The notes: a model not told the origin generated them from the sequence alone. A stretch of DNA of 64,000 bases from JBBCJT01 sp037190665 (GCA_037190665.1 JBBCJT010000027.1:1-64000), one strand, 5' to 3'. Counted from the first letter of the stretch, positions 44,769-54,492 are shown. Numbers and translations: made by a program.

Positions 44769-46400
44769 CTAGCGTTCCGCTTCGTCCGCCAGCAGCTTCG
44801 CGCGCAGCCGGGCGCGCAGCTCCTTGCGGCTGATCTTGCCGGCGGCGGTGGTCTCGAATGACTCCACCAGCACCACCTGATCCGGCACCTTGAAATCGGC
44901 GATGTTGCGGGTGCGCATCCAGGCCTTCAGCGCCGTGGTGCGCGGCCGGTCGCCGCGCGGGATGATGAAGGCGCAGCTCCGTTCGCCCAGATACTCGTCG
45001 GGCACCGAGACCACCGCCGCGTCGAACACGTTCGGATGTGCGAGCAGATGGTCCTCGATCTCCTCGGCCGAGATCTTCTCGCCCGCCCGGTTGATGTGGT
45101 CGCCCGCGCGGCCCTGCACGACGAGATTGCCATCGGGCGTGCGGCAGACGATGTCGCCGGTGCGGTAGAACCCGTCCGGCGTGAAGGATCGGGCGTTGGC
45201 GGTCTCGTCGTTGTGGTAGGCGCGGATGGTGTAGGGGCCGCGCGCCAGCAGGTTGCCCGGCTCGCCTTCCGGCACCGGATTGCCCTGGTCGTCGAGGATC
45301 AGTACCTCGTCATCCGGGCTGATCGGGCGGCCCTGCGTCGCGAGCACGATGTCGTCGGCATCGTCGAGCCGGGTGTAGTTCACCAGCCCCTCGGCCATGC
45401 CGAAGACCTGCTGCAGCCGGCAGGCGGGCAGCGCGTCCTGCACGCGCCGCGCGGCTTCCGGCGTCAGCTTCGCGCCGCCGACCAGCAGCACCTTCAGGCT
45501 CGACAGGTCGTGCTTCGATCCCGGTGCCGACTGCGCCCAGAGCAGCGCCAGCGGCGGCCCCAGCCCGCTGATGGTCACCCGCTCGCGCGCGATGATGGGG
45601 AAGGCGATGTCGGGACTGGGCGACGGGCTCAGCACCACCCGGCCGCCCGCATGCAGCGCGCCCATGTGGCCGGGCGAACTCATCGGGAAATTGTGCGCGG
45701 CCGGCAGCGCGACGAGGAAGGCGCTGTCTTCCGTCACGTCGCAGATCTCGTTGCTCGCCCGGAAGCTGTAGATGTAGTCGTCGTGCGTGCGCGGGATCAG
45801 CTTGGGCAATCCCGTCGTGCCGCCCGAGATCTGCAGGAAGGCGACAGATGACGGATCGGGTTCGCCCGGCAGCGCGGCGCGGTCGCCATCCAGCCCGGCG
45901 AAGGGCGTGAACTCCTCCGCATCGCCCGCCACGATCACGTGGCGCAGGCCGGGCGCCGCTTCCCGCGCCTGCCGTGCCAGCGCGCGATAGTCGAAGCCGT
46001 CCGTGCCGCGATCGGCGCAGAGATAGGCGGCGGCTTCCGACTTGCGGAGGAAATGCGCGACCTCCGTCAGGCGATGGCCGGGCAGCGCATAGACGGGGAC
46101 CATCCGCGCGCGGAACAGGCCGAAGACGGCGGAGAAGAACTCAGGGACATTGCCGAGCTGGACCACCACGCGATCGCCGGGCCGCAGCCCGAGCGCGAGG
46201 AAACCCGCCGCCGCCGCCTCGGCCCGTGCCCACAGCTCCGCATATGTCCAGCGCCGGTCGGCGCCGATGATGGCGGGGGCGTCGGGGCGTTCGGCGGCGC
46301 GCTGTCGCAGGAAGCCGGGGAAGGTCTCGCCGCGCCAGTAACCCGCCTTGCGGTAGCGGTCGGCGGCGTCTCGGGGCCAGGTCTGTCGGAGGGGAAGCAC
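44769..46400 (-). CDS. entE: 2,3-dihydroxybenzoate-AMP ligase (EntE/DhbE-like)
   Basis: This 543-aa adenylating enzyme activates an aryl acid with ATP and loads the aryl carrier protein. It shows ISGGTTGLPKLIPRTH (P-loop, about 191-206), the acid-binding AHNFPMSSPG (235-244), FGMAEGLVNYTR, YRTGDIV and GRAGDHINRAGEKISAEEIE. Ser242 occupies the DhbE Ser240 position, where dihydroxybenzoate enzymes have Ser and salicylate enzymes Cys, so dihydroxybenzoate is predicted. GTG 46400 is chosen because the protein then starts as EntE/DhbE do; the frame is open upstream without family sequence. Confidence 0.9.
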   Translation of the reverse strand: MLPLRQTWPRDAADRYRKAGYWRGETFPGFLRQRAAERPDAPAIIGADRRWTYAELWARAEAAAAGFLALGLRPGDRVVVQLGNVPEFFSAVFGLFRARMVPVYALPGHRLTEVAHFLRKSEAAAYLCADRGTDGFDYRALARQAREAAPGLRHVIVAGDAEEFTPFAGLDGDRAALPGEPDPSSVAFLQISGGTTGLPKLIPRTHDDYIYSFRASNEICDVTEDSAFLVALPAAHNFPMSSPGHMGALHAGGRVVLSPSPSPDIAFPIIARERVTISGLGPPLALLWAQSAPGSKHDLSSLKVLLVGGAKLTPEAARRVQDALPACRLQQVFGMAEGLVNYTRLDDADDIVLATQGRPISPDDEVLILDDQGNPVPEGEPGNLLARGPYTIRAYHNDETANARSFTPDGFYRTGDIVCRTPDGNLVVQGRAGDHINRAGEKISAEEIEDHLLAHPNVFDAAVVSVPDEYLGERSCAFIIPRGDRPRTTALKAWMRTRNIADFKVPDQVVLVESFETTAAGKISRKELRARLRAKLLADEAER

Positions 46401-46512
46401 TGCGAAGTCCGTTCCATCGTCGCCAGGGCCGGGCGGTGCCCTGGCGGAGTGAGAGTGGCGATCGCTAGTCCCCCGCCCGGGCCGGGACAAGCGTGGCGCC
46501 GGTGTGGAAGTG

Positions 46513-47733
46513 TTACGGCGCGGCGGGCCCCGGCGTGCGCGCGGAAGCGAGCCACAGGGGTGCGGAGATCGACAGCAGAAGCAGGCTCGCCAGCGCATAA
46601 GGCAGGGCGGGCGCCAGCGCGTAGAGCAGCGTCCCTGCCACCGGCCCGACCACCATGCCGAGCCCTTGCGCGGCGCCGGCCGCCCCCGCGGCCGCGCCCT
46701 GTTCGGATGCGTCCACGGCATTGGCCGCCATCGCGGAGAAGCCCGGGAACACCCAGCCCATGCCGAGCGCCGCGACGAAGTAGCAGGCCGCGAGGATCCA
46801 GCTCCGGTCCGCCAGCATGACGCTGCCGAAGCCGATGGCCGCGACCAGCGTGCCGCAGCGGACCATGAGCGCGGGCGCGATCCGCAACCGCGCGGCCACG
46901 CCCTGCGAGATCACCAGCGCGACGCCGACCAGCATCAGCGCCGTGCCCGCCGCCTGTGCCGCGTCCTCCGGCGGCAGGCCGAGCCGGTCCATCGCGTAGA
47001 AGCCGATGCTGACCTGCGCGATGGCCACGCTGAACATCGCCGCGAAGCCGATCGACAGCGGCTGCCGCAGCCGCGAGTCGGACAGCGCCAGCCGCCGCCG
47101 TGCCGGCCCCTGCCGGGGCGGCGTGCGCGGCACCTGCCACCACAGGGCGAGGCAGGCCAGCAGCGGCAGCGCCGCCGTCGCGATCAGCGGCACGCTCAGC
47201 CCGTAGGGCGCCAGCAGCGCGGCGAGCGCGGGGCCCGCCACCAGCCCCGCCCCGCTGCCGGTGCCGAGCTGCGCCATGGCCTGCGCGCGGCGCGCCGGCG
47301 GCACCCGGTCCGCGATCAACGCCGTGCCCGCGGCCGGTATGGCGGCATAGGCGCCGCCCACCAGTCCGCGCAGCACCACCAGCCCGGCGAAGGCCAGGAT
47401 CACCGGCATCTGCCAGCGCAGCAGCCCGTCCACGAACAGGCACAGCGCCCAGTAGGCGAGGGTGAAGCCGACCGCGCCGGCCATCAGCACCGCGCGGCGC
47501 CCATGCCGGTCGCTCGCCATGCCCCAGGGCCGGGCGGTGAGCATCCACATCACGCCCGAGGCGGTGACGGCGAGCCCGGCCTGCCACGGCTCCAGCCCGG
47601 CAGCGCGGGCCACCGGGCCGACCAGCGCCACGAAGGCCATCATCGCGAGGCTGCCGGAGAAGACCGCCGCCATCAGCGCCAGCAGCACCGGATCGCGTGC
47701 GGGCGGCGCCGCTTCGCTCTCGGGCGTGGCCAT
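46513..47733 (-). CDS. MFS transporter, probable siderophore exporter
   Basis: This 406-aa major-facilitator protein has 12 predicted transmembrane helices and the helix 2-3 loop motif GMASDRHGRRAVLMAG. Its place 112 bp upstream of the siderophore genes on the same strand suggests an EntS-like exporter. The start ATG at 47733 is fused to the TctC stop as TGATG (a TTG at 47736 is possible), so it may instead be the last cistron of the upstream transport operon. Substrate is inferred from context only. Confidence 0.78.
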   Translation of the reverse strand: MATPESEAAPPARDPVLLALMAAVFSGSLAMMAFVALVGPVARAAGLEPWQAGLAVTASGVMWMLTARPWGMASDRHGRRAVLMAGAVGFTLAYWALCLFVDGLLRWQMPVILAFAGLVVLRGLVGGAYAAIPAAGTALIADRVPPARRAQAMAQLGTGSGAGLVAGPALAALLAPYGLSVPLIATAALPLLACLALWWQVPRTPPRQGPARRRLALSDSRLRQPLSIGFAAMFSVAIAQVSIGFYAMDRLGLPPEDAAQAAGTALMLVGVALVISQGVAARLRIAPALMVRCGTLVAAIGFGSVMLADRSWILAACYFVAALGMGWVFPGFSAMAANAVDASEQGAAAGAAGAAQGLGMVVGPVAGTLLYALAPALPYALASLLLLSISAPLWLASARTPGPAAP

Positions 47734-48695
47734 CAATCCACCATCACGTTGGCGGCGCGCATCAGCGGCGCCCAGCGCGCCCGTTCCTCGGCGAGGATCC
47801 GGCCGAAGCTCGCCGGGTCCTTCACCATCGGTTCGGTCACCTGCTGGTGGAAGCGCGCGACGATGTCGGGTTCGGCCAGTGCCGCTGCGGTCGCTTCATG
47901 GAGACGGTCGATGATCGCGGCAGGCGTGTTCGCCGGAGCCATCAGCCCGACCCATGAACGCAGGTCGTAGCCCGGAACCGCGTCGGCCATCGGCGGCACC
48001 TCGGGCAGCACCGGCGAACGCTGGTTCTGCGCGACGCCGAGGATGCGGATGCGCCCGTCCCGCGCGAGCGGCACCAGCACCGGCGCGGTGCCGATCGTGG
48101 CGTCGAGCTTGCCCGACAGGAAATCCCCCATCATCGGCCCGCCGCCGCTGTAGGGCACCTCCAGCACGTCGATCCCGGTCAGCGAGCGCAACAGCACGAT
48201 GCCCACATGACTGCCGGAACCGACGCCGGAATGGGACACGTTCAGCGCGCCGGGCTGTGCCTTCGCCGCCGAGATGAACTCGGCCGTGGTCTGCCAGGGG
48301 CGCGAGGCCGGCACCGCCAGCACGTCCAGCACCACGCCGAGCTGTACGACGGGCGCGAAGCTGCGCTCCGGATCGAAGGGCAGGCGGCGGTAGATCGACG
48401 GGTTCACCGTGAACGGCCCCGGCGTGGCGAGCATCAGCGTGTGGCCATCCGCCGGCGCGTGGGACAGCACCTCGGCGGCGATGTTGCCCCCGGCGCCGCC
48501 ACGGTTCTCCACCACCACCGGCTGGCCCAGCCGCGCGGCAAGCGCGGGGGCGACGAGCCGCGCGACGATGTCGATCGCACCGCCCGGCGCGAACCCGACC
48601 AGCAGCCGGATCGGCCGGTTCGGCCAAGCAGGTTGCGCCTGCGCCGTGCCGAGGAGCGCGGGCAGGGCGAACAGGCCGCGGCGGGGAAGTCTCAT
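47733..48695 (-). CDS. Bug/TctC-family tripartite tricarboxylate binding protein
   Basis: This 320-aa periplasmic receptor has a leader (MRLPRRGLFALPALLGTAQAQ), PNRPIRLLVGFAPGGAIDI, VENRGGAGGNIAAEVLSH and PYSGGGPMMGDFLSGK, all Bug signatures. There is no TctA/TctB beside it. It overlaps the M20 gene by 4 nt upstream and the MFS gene by 1 nt downstream, so it is embedded in one transcription unit. The ligand is likely an organic acid or an acyl-amino acid, given the hydrolase neighbour. Confidence 0.88.
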   Translation of the reverse strand: MRLPRRGLFALPALLGTAQAQPAWPNRPIRLLVGFAPGGAIDIVARLVAPALAARLGQPVVVENRGGAGGNIAAEVLSHAPADGHTLMLATPGPFTVNPSIYRRLPFDPERSFAPVVQLGVVLDVLAVPASRPWQTTAEFISAAKAQPGALNVSHSGVGSGSHVGIVLLRSLTGIDVLEVPYSGGGPMMGDFLSGKLDATIGTAPVLVPLARDGRIRILGVAQNQRSPVLPEVPPMADAVPGYDLRSWVGLMAPANTPAAIIDRLHEATAAALAEPDIVARFHQQVTEPMVKDPASFGRILAEERARWAPLMRAANVMVD

Positions 48696-49909
48696 GCGGC
48701 ATCTCCGTTCCGCGCGGCATCCGCATCGCCCAGCGCATGAGCGACGAGGCTGACCCAGTAGGCCGCGCCGAGGGTCAGCAATCCGTCGTTGAAGTCGAAG
48801 CGGGGCGTGTGGACGTGATGGAATGTCCCGTCCGGCGCGATCCCGTTGCCCGCCAGCATGAAGGCGCCCGGCCGTTTCTGAAGCATGTACGCGAAGTCCT
48901 CGCCGGCGGTGATGGGCGGGTAGTCGGCATTCACCGCCTCCTCGCCCGCCACGGCGGCCGCGGCGCGGGCGGCGAGTGCGACCTCGTCGGCGGTGTTCAC
49001 CAGCGCGGGGTAGCCGTGGCGATAGACGATCTCGGCCGTGCAGCCGTGTGCCGTCGCGGCGGCGGCGGCGAGTTCGCGCAGGCGGCGTTCCATCACCTCC
49101 CGCACTTCGGGCAGGAAGGACCGGCCGGTGCCGGACAGCGTCACCTCGGCGGGGATGATGTTGGGCGCGCGCGCATCGCCGCCCGCGACGTGGCCGACGC
49201 TCAGCACCGCCGCCTGCCCCGGCGGGACGTTTCGCCCGATGACGCTCTGCAGCGTCCCGACGAACTGCGCCATCGCCTGCGTCGGGTCCGTCGCGCGATG
49301 GGGCACCGCGCCGTGGCCGCCGGTGCCGCGGAAGACGACGGACCACCCATCCACGTTGGCCAGCATCGGCCCCGGCCGCACCCCGAACTGCCCGAGCGGC
49401 AGGCCCGGCTCGTTGTGCAGGCCGAACACGGCGTCGACGGGGAAGCGGTCGAACAATCCTTCCTCCACCATCAGCCGCCCGCCGCCGAGACCCTCCTCGG
49501 CCGGCTGGAAGATGAAGTGGACGGTGCCCGCGAAATCGGGGTCCTCCGCGAGGTGGCGCGCGGCGCCGAGCAGCATCGTCGTGTGGCCGTCATGCCCGCA
49601 GGCATGCATCACGCCGGGCGTCGCGGAGGCATAGGGCAGGCCGGTCGCCTCCTGGACCGGCAGCGCATCCATGTCGGCCCGCAGCGCGATGGCCCGCGAT
49701 CCGCCGCGCCGTCCGCGCAGGGTGCCGACCACGCCGGTATGGGCGATGCCTTCCGCGACCTCGATCCCCCAGTCGCGCAACGCCTGCGCCACCACGCCCG
49801 CGGTGCGGCTTTCCTTGAAGCCGAGTTCGGGGTGGCGGTGCAGGTCGTGCCGGATGGCGACGAGCTGCGGTTCGTGCCGGCGAAGCCGGGTCAGCAGGGG
49901 ACTGGACAC
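48692..49909 (-). CDS. M20D amidohydrolase (hippurate/N-acyl-amino acid hydrolase)
   Basis: This 405-aa zinc peptidase-like enzyme has HRHPELGFKE, the metal motif HACGHDGHTTMLLG near residue 110, FQPAEEGLGGG and the dimerisation domain GTGGHGAVPHRATDP, followed by ITAGEDFAYML. These are M20D marks, the group that splits hippurate, IAA-amino acids and other N-acyl amino acids. It sits between the liv-type importer (77 nt upstream) and a TctC receptor, suggesting a role in using imported acyl-amino acids. Confidence 0.88.
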   Translation of the reverse strand: MSSPLLTRLRRHEPQLVAIRHDLHRHPELGFKESRTAGVVAQALRDWGIEVAEGIAHTGVVGTLRGRRGGSRAIALRADMDALPVQEATGLPYASATPGVMHACGHDGHTTMLLGAARHLAEDPDFAGTVHFIFQPAEEGLGGGRLMVEEGLFDRFPVDAVFGLHNEPGLPLGQFGVRPGPMLANVDGWSVVFRGTGGHGAVPHRATDPTQAMAQFVGTLQSVIGRNVPPGQAAVLSVGHVAGGDARAPNIIPAEVTLSGTGRSFLPEVREVMERRLRELAAAAATAHGCTAEIVYRHGYPALVNTADEVALAARAAAAVAGEEAVNADYPPITAGEDFAYMLQKRPGAFMLAGNGIAPDGTFHHVHTPRFDFNDGLLTLGAAYWVSLVAHALGDADAARNGDAA

Positions 49910-49985
49910 GCGGATGCCTCCTGCGGCGAGGGTGAAGGAGAGGGGATCGCGGTGTGGTGCGCGAGAGTGCCGGGCGGCATCGCGG

Positions 49986-50705
49986 TCACACGCCCAGATG
50001 CTGTGCGAGCATGTCGCCGTCCGCGAGCAGCGCGGCCGATGGTCCGTCGAACACGATCCTGCCGCCCGCCAGCACGACCGCGCGTTCGCAGGACCGCAGC
50101 GTCAGCGGCAGGTTCTGTTCCACGAGCAGCACGGTCTGCCCCTCCGCGGCGAGGCGGCCGAGGATGCTGACGATCACCTGTTCGGCCACCGAGGGCGCGA
50201 GGCCCTCGCTCGGCTCGTCCAGCACCAGCAGGGATGCCTGGGTCAGCAGTGCGCGACCCACGGCGAGCATCTGCCGTTCGCCGCCGCTCAACGCGCTGCT
50301 CATGGCCGCGCGACGTTCCGCGAGGCGCGGGAACAGCGCGAAGATGCGGTCCAGCGTCCAGGGACCACGGCGCCCGCCCAGCGTCGCGAGGCGCAAGTTC
50401 TCGGTCACGGTCAGGTCGGGGAAGGCGCCGCGGCCCTGCGGCACCAGCGCGATCCCCAGCCGGGCGATGCGATGCGTCGGCCAGCCGGCGACCTCGCGTC
50501 CCATCACGCGCACCGATCCGCTCACCTGCGGGCCGAGGTTGAAGATCGCGTTCACCAGCGTGGTCTTGCCCGCGCCGTTGCGGCCGAGCACGGCAACGCG
50601 CTCCCCCGGTCGCAGCGCGAGGTGGATCCCGTCGAGCACCGCGGCACCGCCATAGCCGGCGGATGCATCGGACAGGGCGAGCACGGGGTCCGCCGCGGCC
50701 GTCAT
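49986..50705 (-). CDS. livF: Branched-chain amino acid-type ABC ATPase LivF
   Basis: This 239-aa ATPase has Walker A GRNGAGKTT, the LivF-type VPQGRGAFPDLTVTENL Q-loop, signature LSGGERQMLAVGRAL, Walker B LLVLDEPSEGLAP and the switch LLVEQNLPLTL. The QGR(R/G) and PSEGL forms separate LivF from LivG. It overlaps livG by 4 nt and is the last gene of the five-gene importer. Confidence 0.93.
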   Translation of the reverse strand: MTAAADPVLALSDASAGYGGAAVLDGIHLALRPGERVAVLGRNGAGKTTLVNAIFNLGPQVSGSVRVMGREVAGWPTHRIARLGIALVPQGRGAFPDLTVTENLRLATLGGRRGPWTLDRIFALFPRLAERRAAMSSALSGGERQMLAVGRALLTQASLLVLDEPSEGLAPSVAEQVIVSILGRLAAEGQTVLLVEQNLPLTLRSCERAVVLAGGRIVFDGPSAALLADGDMLAQHLGV

Positions 50706-51451
50706 GACGCCGCGACACCCAGATAGGCGCGCCGCACCTCGGCATCCTCGCGCACCTCGGCCGGCGTGCCGATGCGGATCACGCGGCCGAGTTCCATCAC
50801 CAGCACCCGGTCGCAATGGCCGAAGACGATGTCGATGTCGTGCGCGACCAGCAGGAGCGCCGTCGCGGCGTGGTTGCGGCGCAGGATGCCGAGCAGCCGG
50901 TCGGATTCGGCGCGCGTGAGCCCCGCCGTCGGCTCGTCGAGCAGCAGCAGCCGGGGCGACAGCGCGAGCGGCATCAGGGTGTCGACGATGCGGCGCTCGC
51001 CGTGGGACAGGTTGTACAGCGGCGTCGCGGCGCGATGCAGAAGGCCCGCTTCTTCGAGCAGCCTGTCCGCCGTCTCCGCGGCGGCTGCATTGGCGCGGGC
51101 GGCGGCGAACCAGCGCAGCCCGTCCCCCGCATGCTGCCGCGCGGCCATGGCGATGTTCTCGCGCGCCGTGAGCCCGGGAAAGACCGTCGCCGTCTGGAAG
51201 GTGCGCACGAGGCCGCGCGCGACGCGCCGTGCCGGGCTCAGCCCGTCCATGGCCTCGCCGGCGAAGCGGATGCTGCCGGCATCCTGCCGCAGGAAGCCGG
51301 TGATGACGTTGAACAGGGTCGTCTTGCCGGCGCCGTTCGGGCCGATCAGCCCGACCGCCTCGCCCTCGCCGACATCGAAGCCGACATCGTCGAGCACGGC
51401 GAGAGCGCCGAAGCGTCTGCGGATGCCGCGCAGTTCGAGGACGGTGCTCAT
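50702..51451 (-). CDS. livG: Branched-chain amino acid-type ABC ATPase LivG
   Basis: This 249-aa ATPase partners LivF. It has Walker A GPNGAGKTT, the FRTFQTATVFPGLTARENI Q-loop region, signature LSHGERRIVDTLMPL (His in place of the second Gly, seen in many LivG), Walker B LLLLDEPTAGLT and the switch LLVAHDIDIVF. It overlaps both livM and livF by 4 nt. A start at 51451 follows directly from the livM stop. Confidence 0.93.
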   Translation of the reverse strand: MSTVLELRGIRRRFGALAVLDDVGFDVGEGEAVGLIGPNGAGKTTLFNVITGFLRQDAGSIRFAGEAMDGLSPARRVARGLVRTFQTATVFPGLTARENIAMAARQHAGDGLRWFAAARANAAAAETADRLLEEAGLLHRAATPLYNLSHGERRIVDTLMPLALSPRLLLLDEPTAGLTRAESDRLLGILRRNHAATALLLVAHDIDIVFGHCDRVLVMELGRVIRIGTPAEVREDAEVRRAYLGVAAS

Positions 51452-52371
51452 GCGGCGGCGCGCTGGCGGATCATCCGCAGCCCGCTCGCGATGCCGTTGG
51501 GCAGCAGCAGCACCGTCAGCACGAAGACCAGCCCGACGCAGAGCTGCCAGCGATCCGTCCAGGCGCTGAGATAGGTCTGGATGCCGAGATAGACCGCGGC
51601 ACCGATGAAGCCGCCCCACAGGGACCCGATGCCGCCGATGACCAGCATGATCACCAGCGCCGCCGATTGCGTCCAGTGCACGGCCTGCGGACCGATATAG
51701 AGGTTCACGAACGGCAGCAGCGCGCCCGCCGCGCCGGCCATCGCACCGGCCACCAGCATCGCGCGGAAGCGCACCGCGAACAGGCTGTAACCGAGCGCGC
51801 TCATCCGCACCGGCTGTTCGCGCGTGCCGACCAGCGCGCGCCCGGCCGGCGACGCGGCGAAGGAGCGCGCGATGCTGAAGGCTGCGACCGCGAGCAGGGC
51901 CGCGATCAGGAAGAGCGCCCGCGCATCGGCGAGGTTCCAGCCGACGAGCGAGAGTGCCGGCAGCCCGCGCAGCCCGTCCGCGCCGCCGGTGACCTCGCGC
52001 CAATGGAAGGCGACTTCCCAGACCATCTGCCCGGTCAGCAGCGTGAGGATCAGCAGGAAGAGATGGCCGCTGCGCAGCACCACCACGCCCATCAGCGCGG
52101 CGAGGGCCGTGCCGGCGGTGATGCCGGTGCCGAGCATCAGCAGCAGGTCCCCGCCCGCCTGCCGCGCGACGATCGCCACGGCATAGGCGGCGCCGCCGAA
52201 CAGCGCCGCGTGTCCCAGCGAAATCAGCCCGCCCAGCCCGATCAGCAGGTCGAGGCTCATCACCGCGACGCCGAGCAGCAGGATCTCCGCGAGGAAGCGC
52301 AGCAGGAAATCATCCGCCGCGAAGGCGATCGCCGCGGTCAGGGCTGCCGCGGCGGGAAGGACGCGCCTCAT
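51448..52371 (-). CDS. livM: Branched-chain amino acid-type ABC permease LivM
   Basis: This 307-aa inner-membrane protein has about eight to nine hydrophobic helices and the LivM hallmarks LGGLISLGHAALFGGAAY near residue 45 and GGIGSLWGGFIGAAVY near 250. It lacks a long N-terminal extension when started at 52371, the ATG overlapping the livH stop by 4 nt; an upstream start would sit inside livH. Confidence 0.92.
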   Translation of the reverse strand: MRRVLPAAAALTAAIAFAADDFLLRFLAEILLLGVAVMSLDLLIGLGGLISLGHAALFGGAAYAVAIVARQAGGDLLLMLGTGITAGTALAALMGVVVLRSGHLFLLILTLLTGQMVWEVAFHWREVTGGADGLRGLPALSLVGWNLADARALFLIAALLAVAAFSIARSFAASPAGRALVGTREQPVRMSALGYSLFAVRFRAMLVAGAMAGAAGALLPFVNLYIGPQAVHWTQSAALVIMLVIGGIGSLWGGFIGAAVYLGIQTYLSAWTDRWQLCVGLVFVLTVLLLPNGIASGLRMIRQRAAA

Positions 52372-53249
52372 AGCCGGCGCAGTGGCGGCGTCACCAGCCC
52401 GGAGGGACGCAGCATCAGCAGCAGCATCAGCGCGGCGAAAGCCGTGAAGTTCGCGAACTCGGGGAACCACACCTTGCTGAAGGTCAGCGCGAAGCCGACC
52501 ACGAGCGCGCCGGCCACGGTGCCGCCGAAACTGCCCAGCCCGCCGACCACCACGGTCACGAGCGCGAGCAGCAGGACTTCCTCATCGAGGCCCGGATAGG
52601 CGGCGAGCATCCCCGCGCCCAATGCGCCGCTGAGTCCGCCAAGCCCCGCCGAGAGCACCAGCACCAGCATGAAGACGCGGCGCGTGTCGATGCCGAGTGT
52701 CTCGACGATGCCGCGATCGCTCACCGCGGCGCGCAGCACCGCGCCCCACAGGGTGCGATCCAGTAGCAGCCACAGGGCAAGACCCAGCACCGCCCCCGCG
52801 CCGATCAGGAACAGGCGGAAGATCGGGAACGGCATGTCGAAGACGAAGACCACGCCCTGCAGCAGGCCGGGCAGGTCCGGCGTGAGGATCTGCGCGCCGA
52901 AGCCCCAGCGCATCAGGTCGGCGAAGATCAGCGACAGCCCGTAGGTGAGCAGCACCTGCATCAGATGCGGCCGCGCATAGAACTGGCGGAACGGGAAGCG
53001 TTCCAGCAGCGCGCCGGCCAGCCCCGCCGACAGGAAGGCAGCCGGGAAGGCGAGCCACCACGGCGCGCCGGTGCCGAGCCAGAAGATCGCGACGTAGCTG
53101 CCCAGCAGGTAGAAGGAGCCGTGCGTGAGGTTGACGAAGTTCATCAGGCTCAGCACGACCGACAGCCCCAGCCCGTTGAGCAGCAGCAGCGCGGAGAAGG
53201 ACAGCGCGTTCAGCGTCTGGATCGCGCCGTAGCCGAGAAAGTCAGGCAT
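52368..53249 (-). CDS. livH: Branched-chain amino acid-type ABC permease LivH
   Basis: This 293-aa inner-membrane protein has about eight helices, the conserved NLTHGSFYLLGSYVA segment near residue 40 and VVVGGLGSFGGTVAGALVVG near 240, as in LivH. It pairs with LivM. The gene overlaps the end of livK by 8 nt and the start of livM by 4 nt. Confidence 0.93.
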   Translation of the reverse strand: MPDFLGYGAIQTLNALSFSALLLLNGLGLSVVLSLMNFVNLTHGSFYLLGSYVAIFWLGTGAPWWLAFPAAFLSAGLAGALLERFPFRQFYARPHLMQVLLTYGLSLIFADLMRWGFGAQILTPDLPGLLQGVVFVFDMPFPIFRLFLIGAGAVLGLALWLLLDRTLWGAVLRAAVSDRGIVETLGIDTRRVFMLVLVLSAGLGGLSGALGAGMLAAYPGLDEEVLLLALVTVVVGGLGSFGGTVAGALVVGFALTFSKVWFPEFANFTAFAALMLLLMLRPSGLVTPPLRRL

Positions 53250-54492
53250 CGGGCCCCGGATCGCGGAGCTGCGGGAAGGTGTGCACGACGGTGTTGACCA
53301 GCCCGCCCTCGCTGGCGCGCACCTCGTTCACGTGGATGTCGAGGATCGCCTGCCCGTTGCGCGGATCGAAGGGCATGGCGCCGAAGGCGGTCTCCACCGA
53401 CGCGTCGAACAGCACCTTGCGGGTGCGCGCCCAGTCGGCGGCCGGATCGCCGCCCGTGCGTTCGGCCGCTGCGCGCAGCACCTGGCCGCAGACATAGCCG
53501 GTGGTGCTGAACTCGCCGGGCAGGGGCTTGCCGGTGGCGCGATAGGCGGCGACCAAGGCGGCGCTGGCGGGCGCGGTCGGCGACTGGTGGAAGGTGTTGA
53601 CGGCACCGAGCGCCGCATCGCCCACGGCGGGCAGCACATCCTCCTGATCGAAGCAGGCGCCGGTGCCCATCAGCCGGATGCGGCCGGCGAGGCGGTATTC
53701 CTTCCATTGCCGCAGGAAGCGCACCGCATCGCTGCCGGCGAAGAACACGTAGATTGACTCCGGCCGCTCGGCCGCGATGGCGGTCAGCAGCGGGCCGAAA
53801 TCGGCGGTGCCGAGCGGGGTCCAGAACTGGCGCCCGATCTGCCCGCCCAGACCCTGGTAGGTCTGCGCGAAATCGCCGACGAACTCGCGCCCCGCCGCGT
53901 AGTCCGATGCCGCGGTGATCACCCGCGTGCCGGGGTGCTTCTCATGCGACCAGCGCGCGGCGGTGCTGCCCAGCATCCAGTTCGTCTTGGTGGGGCGCAG
54001 GATGAACGGGCTCGCCGCCTTGCGCGCGAGGTCATTGGCCGACCCCAGCAGGAAGGTCGGCATCCGCGCCTCCGTCACCACGTCGCGCAGGGCGAGCGCG
54101 ACGCCCGAGCTGATGACACCGCACAGAAGATCGACCTTGTCCTGCCCGATCAGCTTGCGCGCCTTGCGCACGCCGTCATCGGGGCGGGCCTGATCGTCCT
54201 CCACGATCAGTTCCACGGGCCGGCCAGCGAAGCGGTCATCCGCCTGCGCGATCGCCAGCCGCATGCCCGCGCGCATGCTCTCGCCGAGCGCAGTGAAGGG
54301 GCCGGAGAGCGAGGTGATCATGCCGATCCGGAGCGGCCGCGGCTGCGCCAGCGCGGGAGCGGCGAGCGCCGGCAGCAGGGTGGCGGTGCCGAGGCCGGCG
54401 AGGGCACGGCGGCGCGTGATGCGAACGCCGCCGCTGTCACCGGACGCGTGGCCGTGTTCTTCGATCCGTTGCTGCGGGCGCGGCAGGTTCAT
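53242..54492 (-). CDS. livK: ABC branched-chain amino acid-type binding protein LivK
   Basis: This 416-aa periplasmic receptor has a twin-arginine leader (TRRRALAGLGTATLLP, cleavage near ALAQ) after an unusually long 25-residue n-region, then the family-6 start LRIGMITSLSGPFTALGE, the IVEDDQARPDD hinge segment and FAGSDAVRFLRQ. It is the first gene of the liv-type operon. The family also binds amides, aromatic acids and urea, so leucine-type specificity is not assured. Two Fur-like sites lie in the 184 bp upstream. Confidence 0.9.
   Translation of the reverse strand: MNLPRPQQRIEEHGHASGDSGGVRITRRRALAGLGTATLLPALAAPALAQPRPLRIGMITSLSGPFTALGESMRAGMRLAIAQADDRFAGRPVELIVEDDQARPDDGVRKARKLIGQDKVDLLCGVISSGVALALRDVVTEARMPTFLLGSANDLARKAASPFILRPTKTNWMLGSTAARWSHEKHPGTRVITAASDYAAGREFVGDFAQTYQGLGGQIGRQFWTPLGTADFGPLLTAIAAERPESIYVFFAGSDAVRFLRQWKEYRLAGRIRLMGTGACFDQEDVLPAVGDAALGAVNTFHQSPTAPASAALVAAYRATGKPLPGEFSTTGYVCGQVLRAAAERTGGDPAADWARTRKVLFDASVETAFGAMPFDPRNGQAILDIHVNEVRASEGGLVNTVVHTFPQLRDPGPDA

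Noticed and set aside
44769..46721. Longer EntE starting at 46721
   Set aside because: The extra N-terminal sequence is Arg/Pro-rich and overlaps the 3' end of the MFS gene; EntE/DhbE proteins start where the GTG at 46400 lies.
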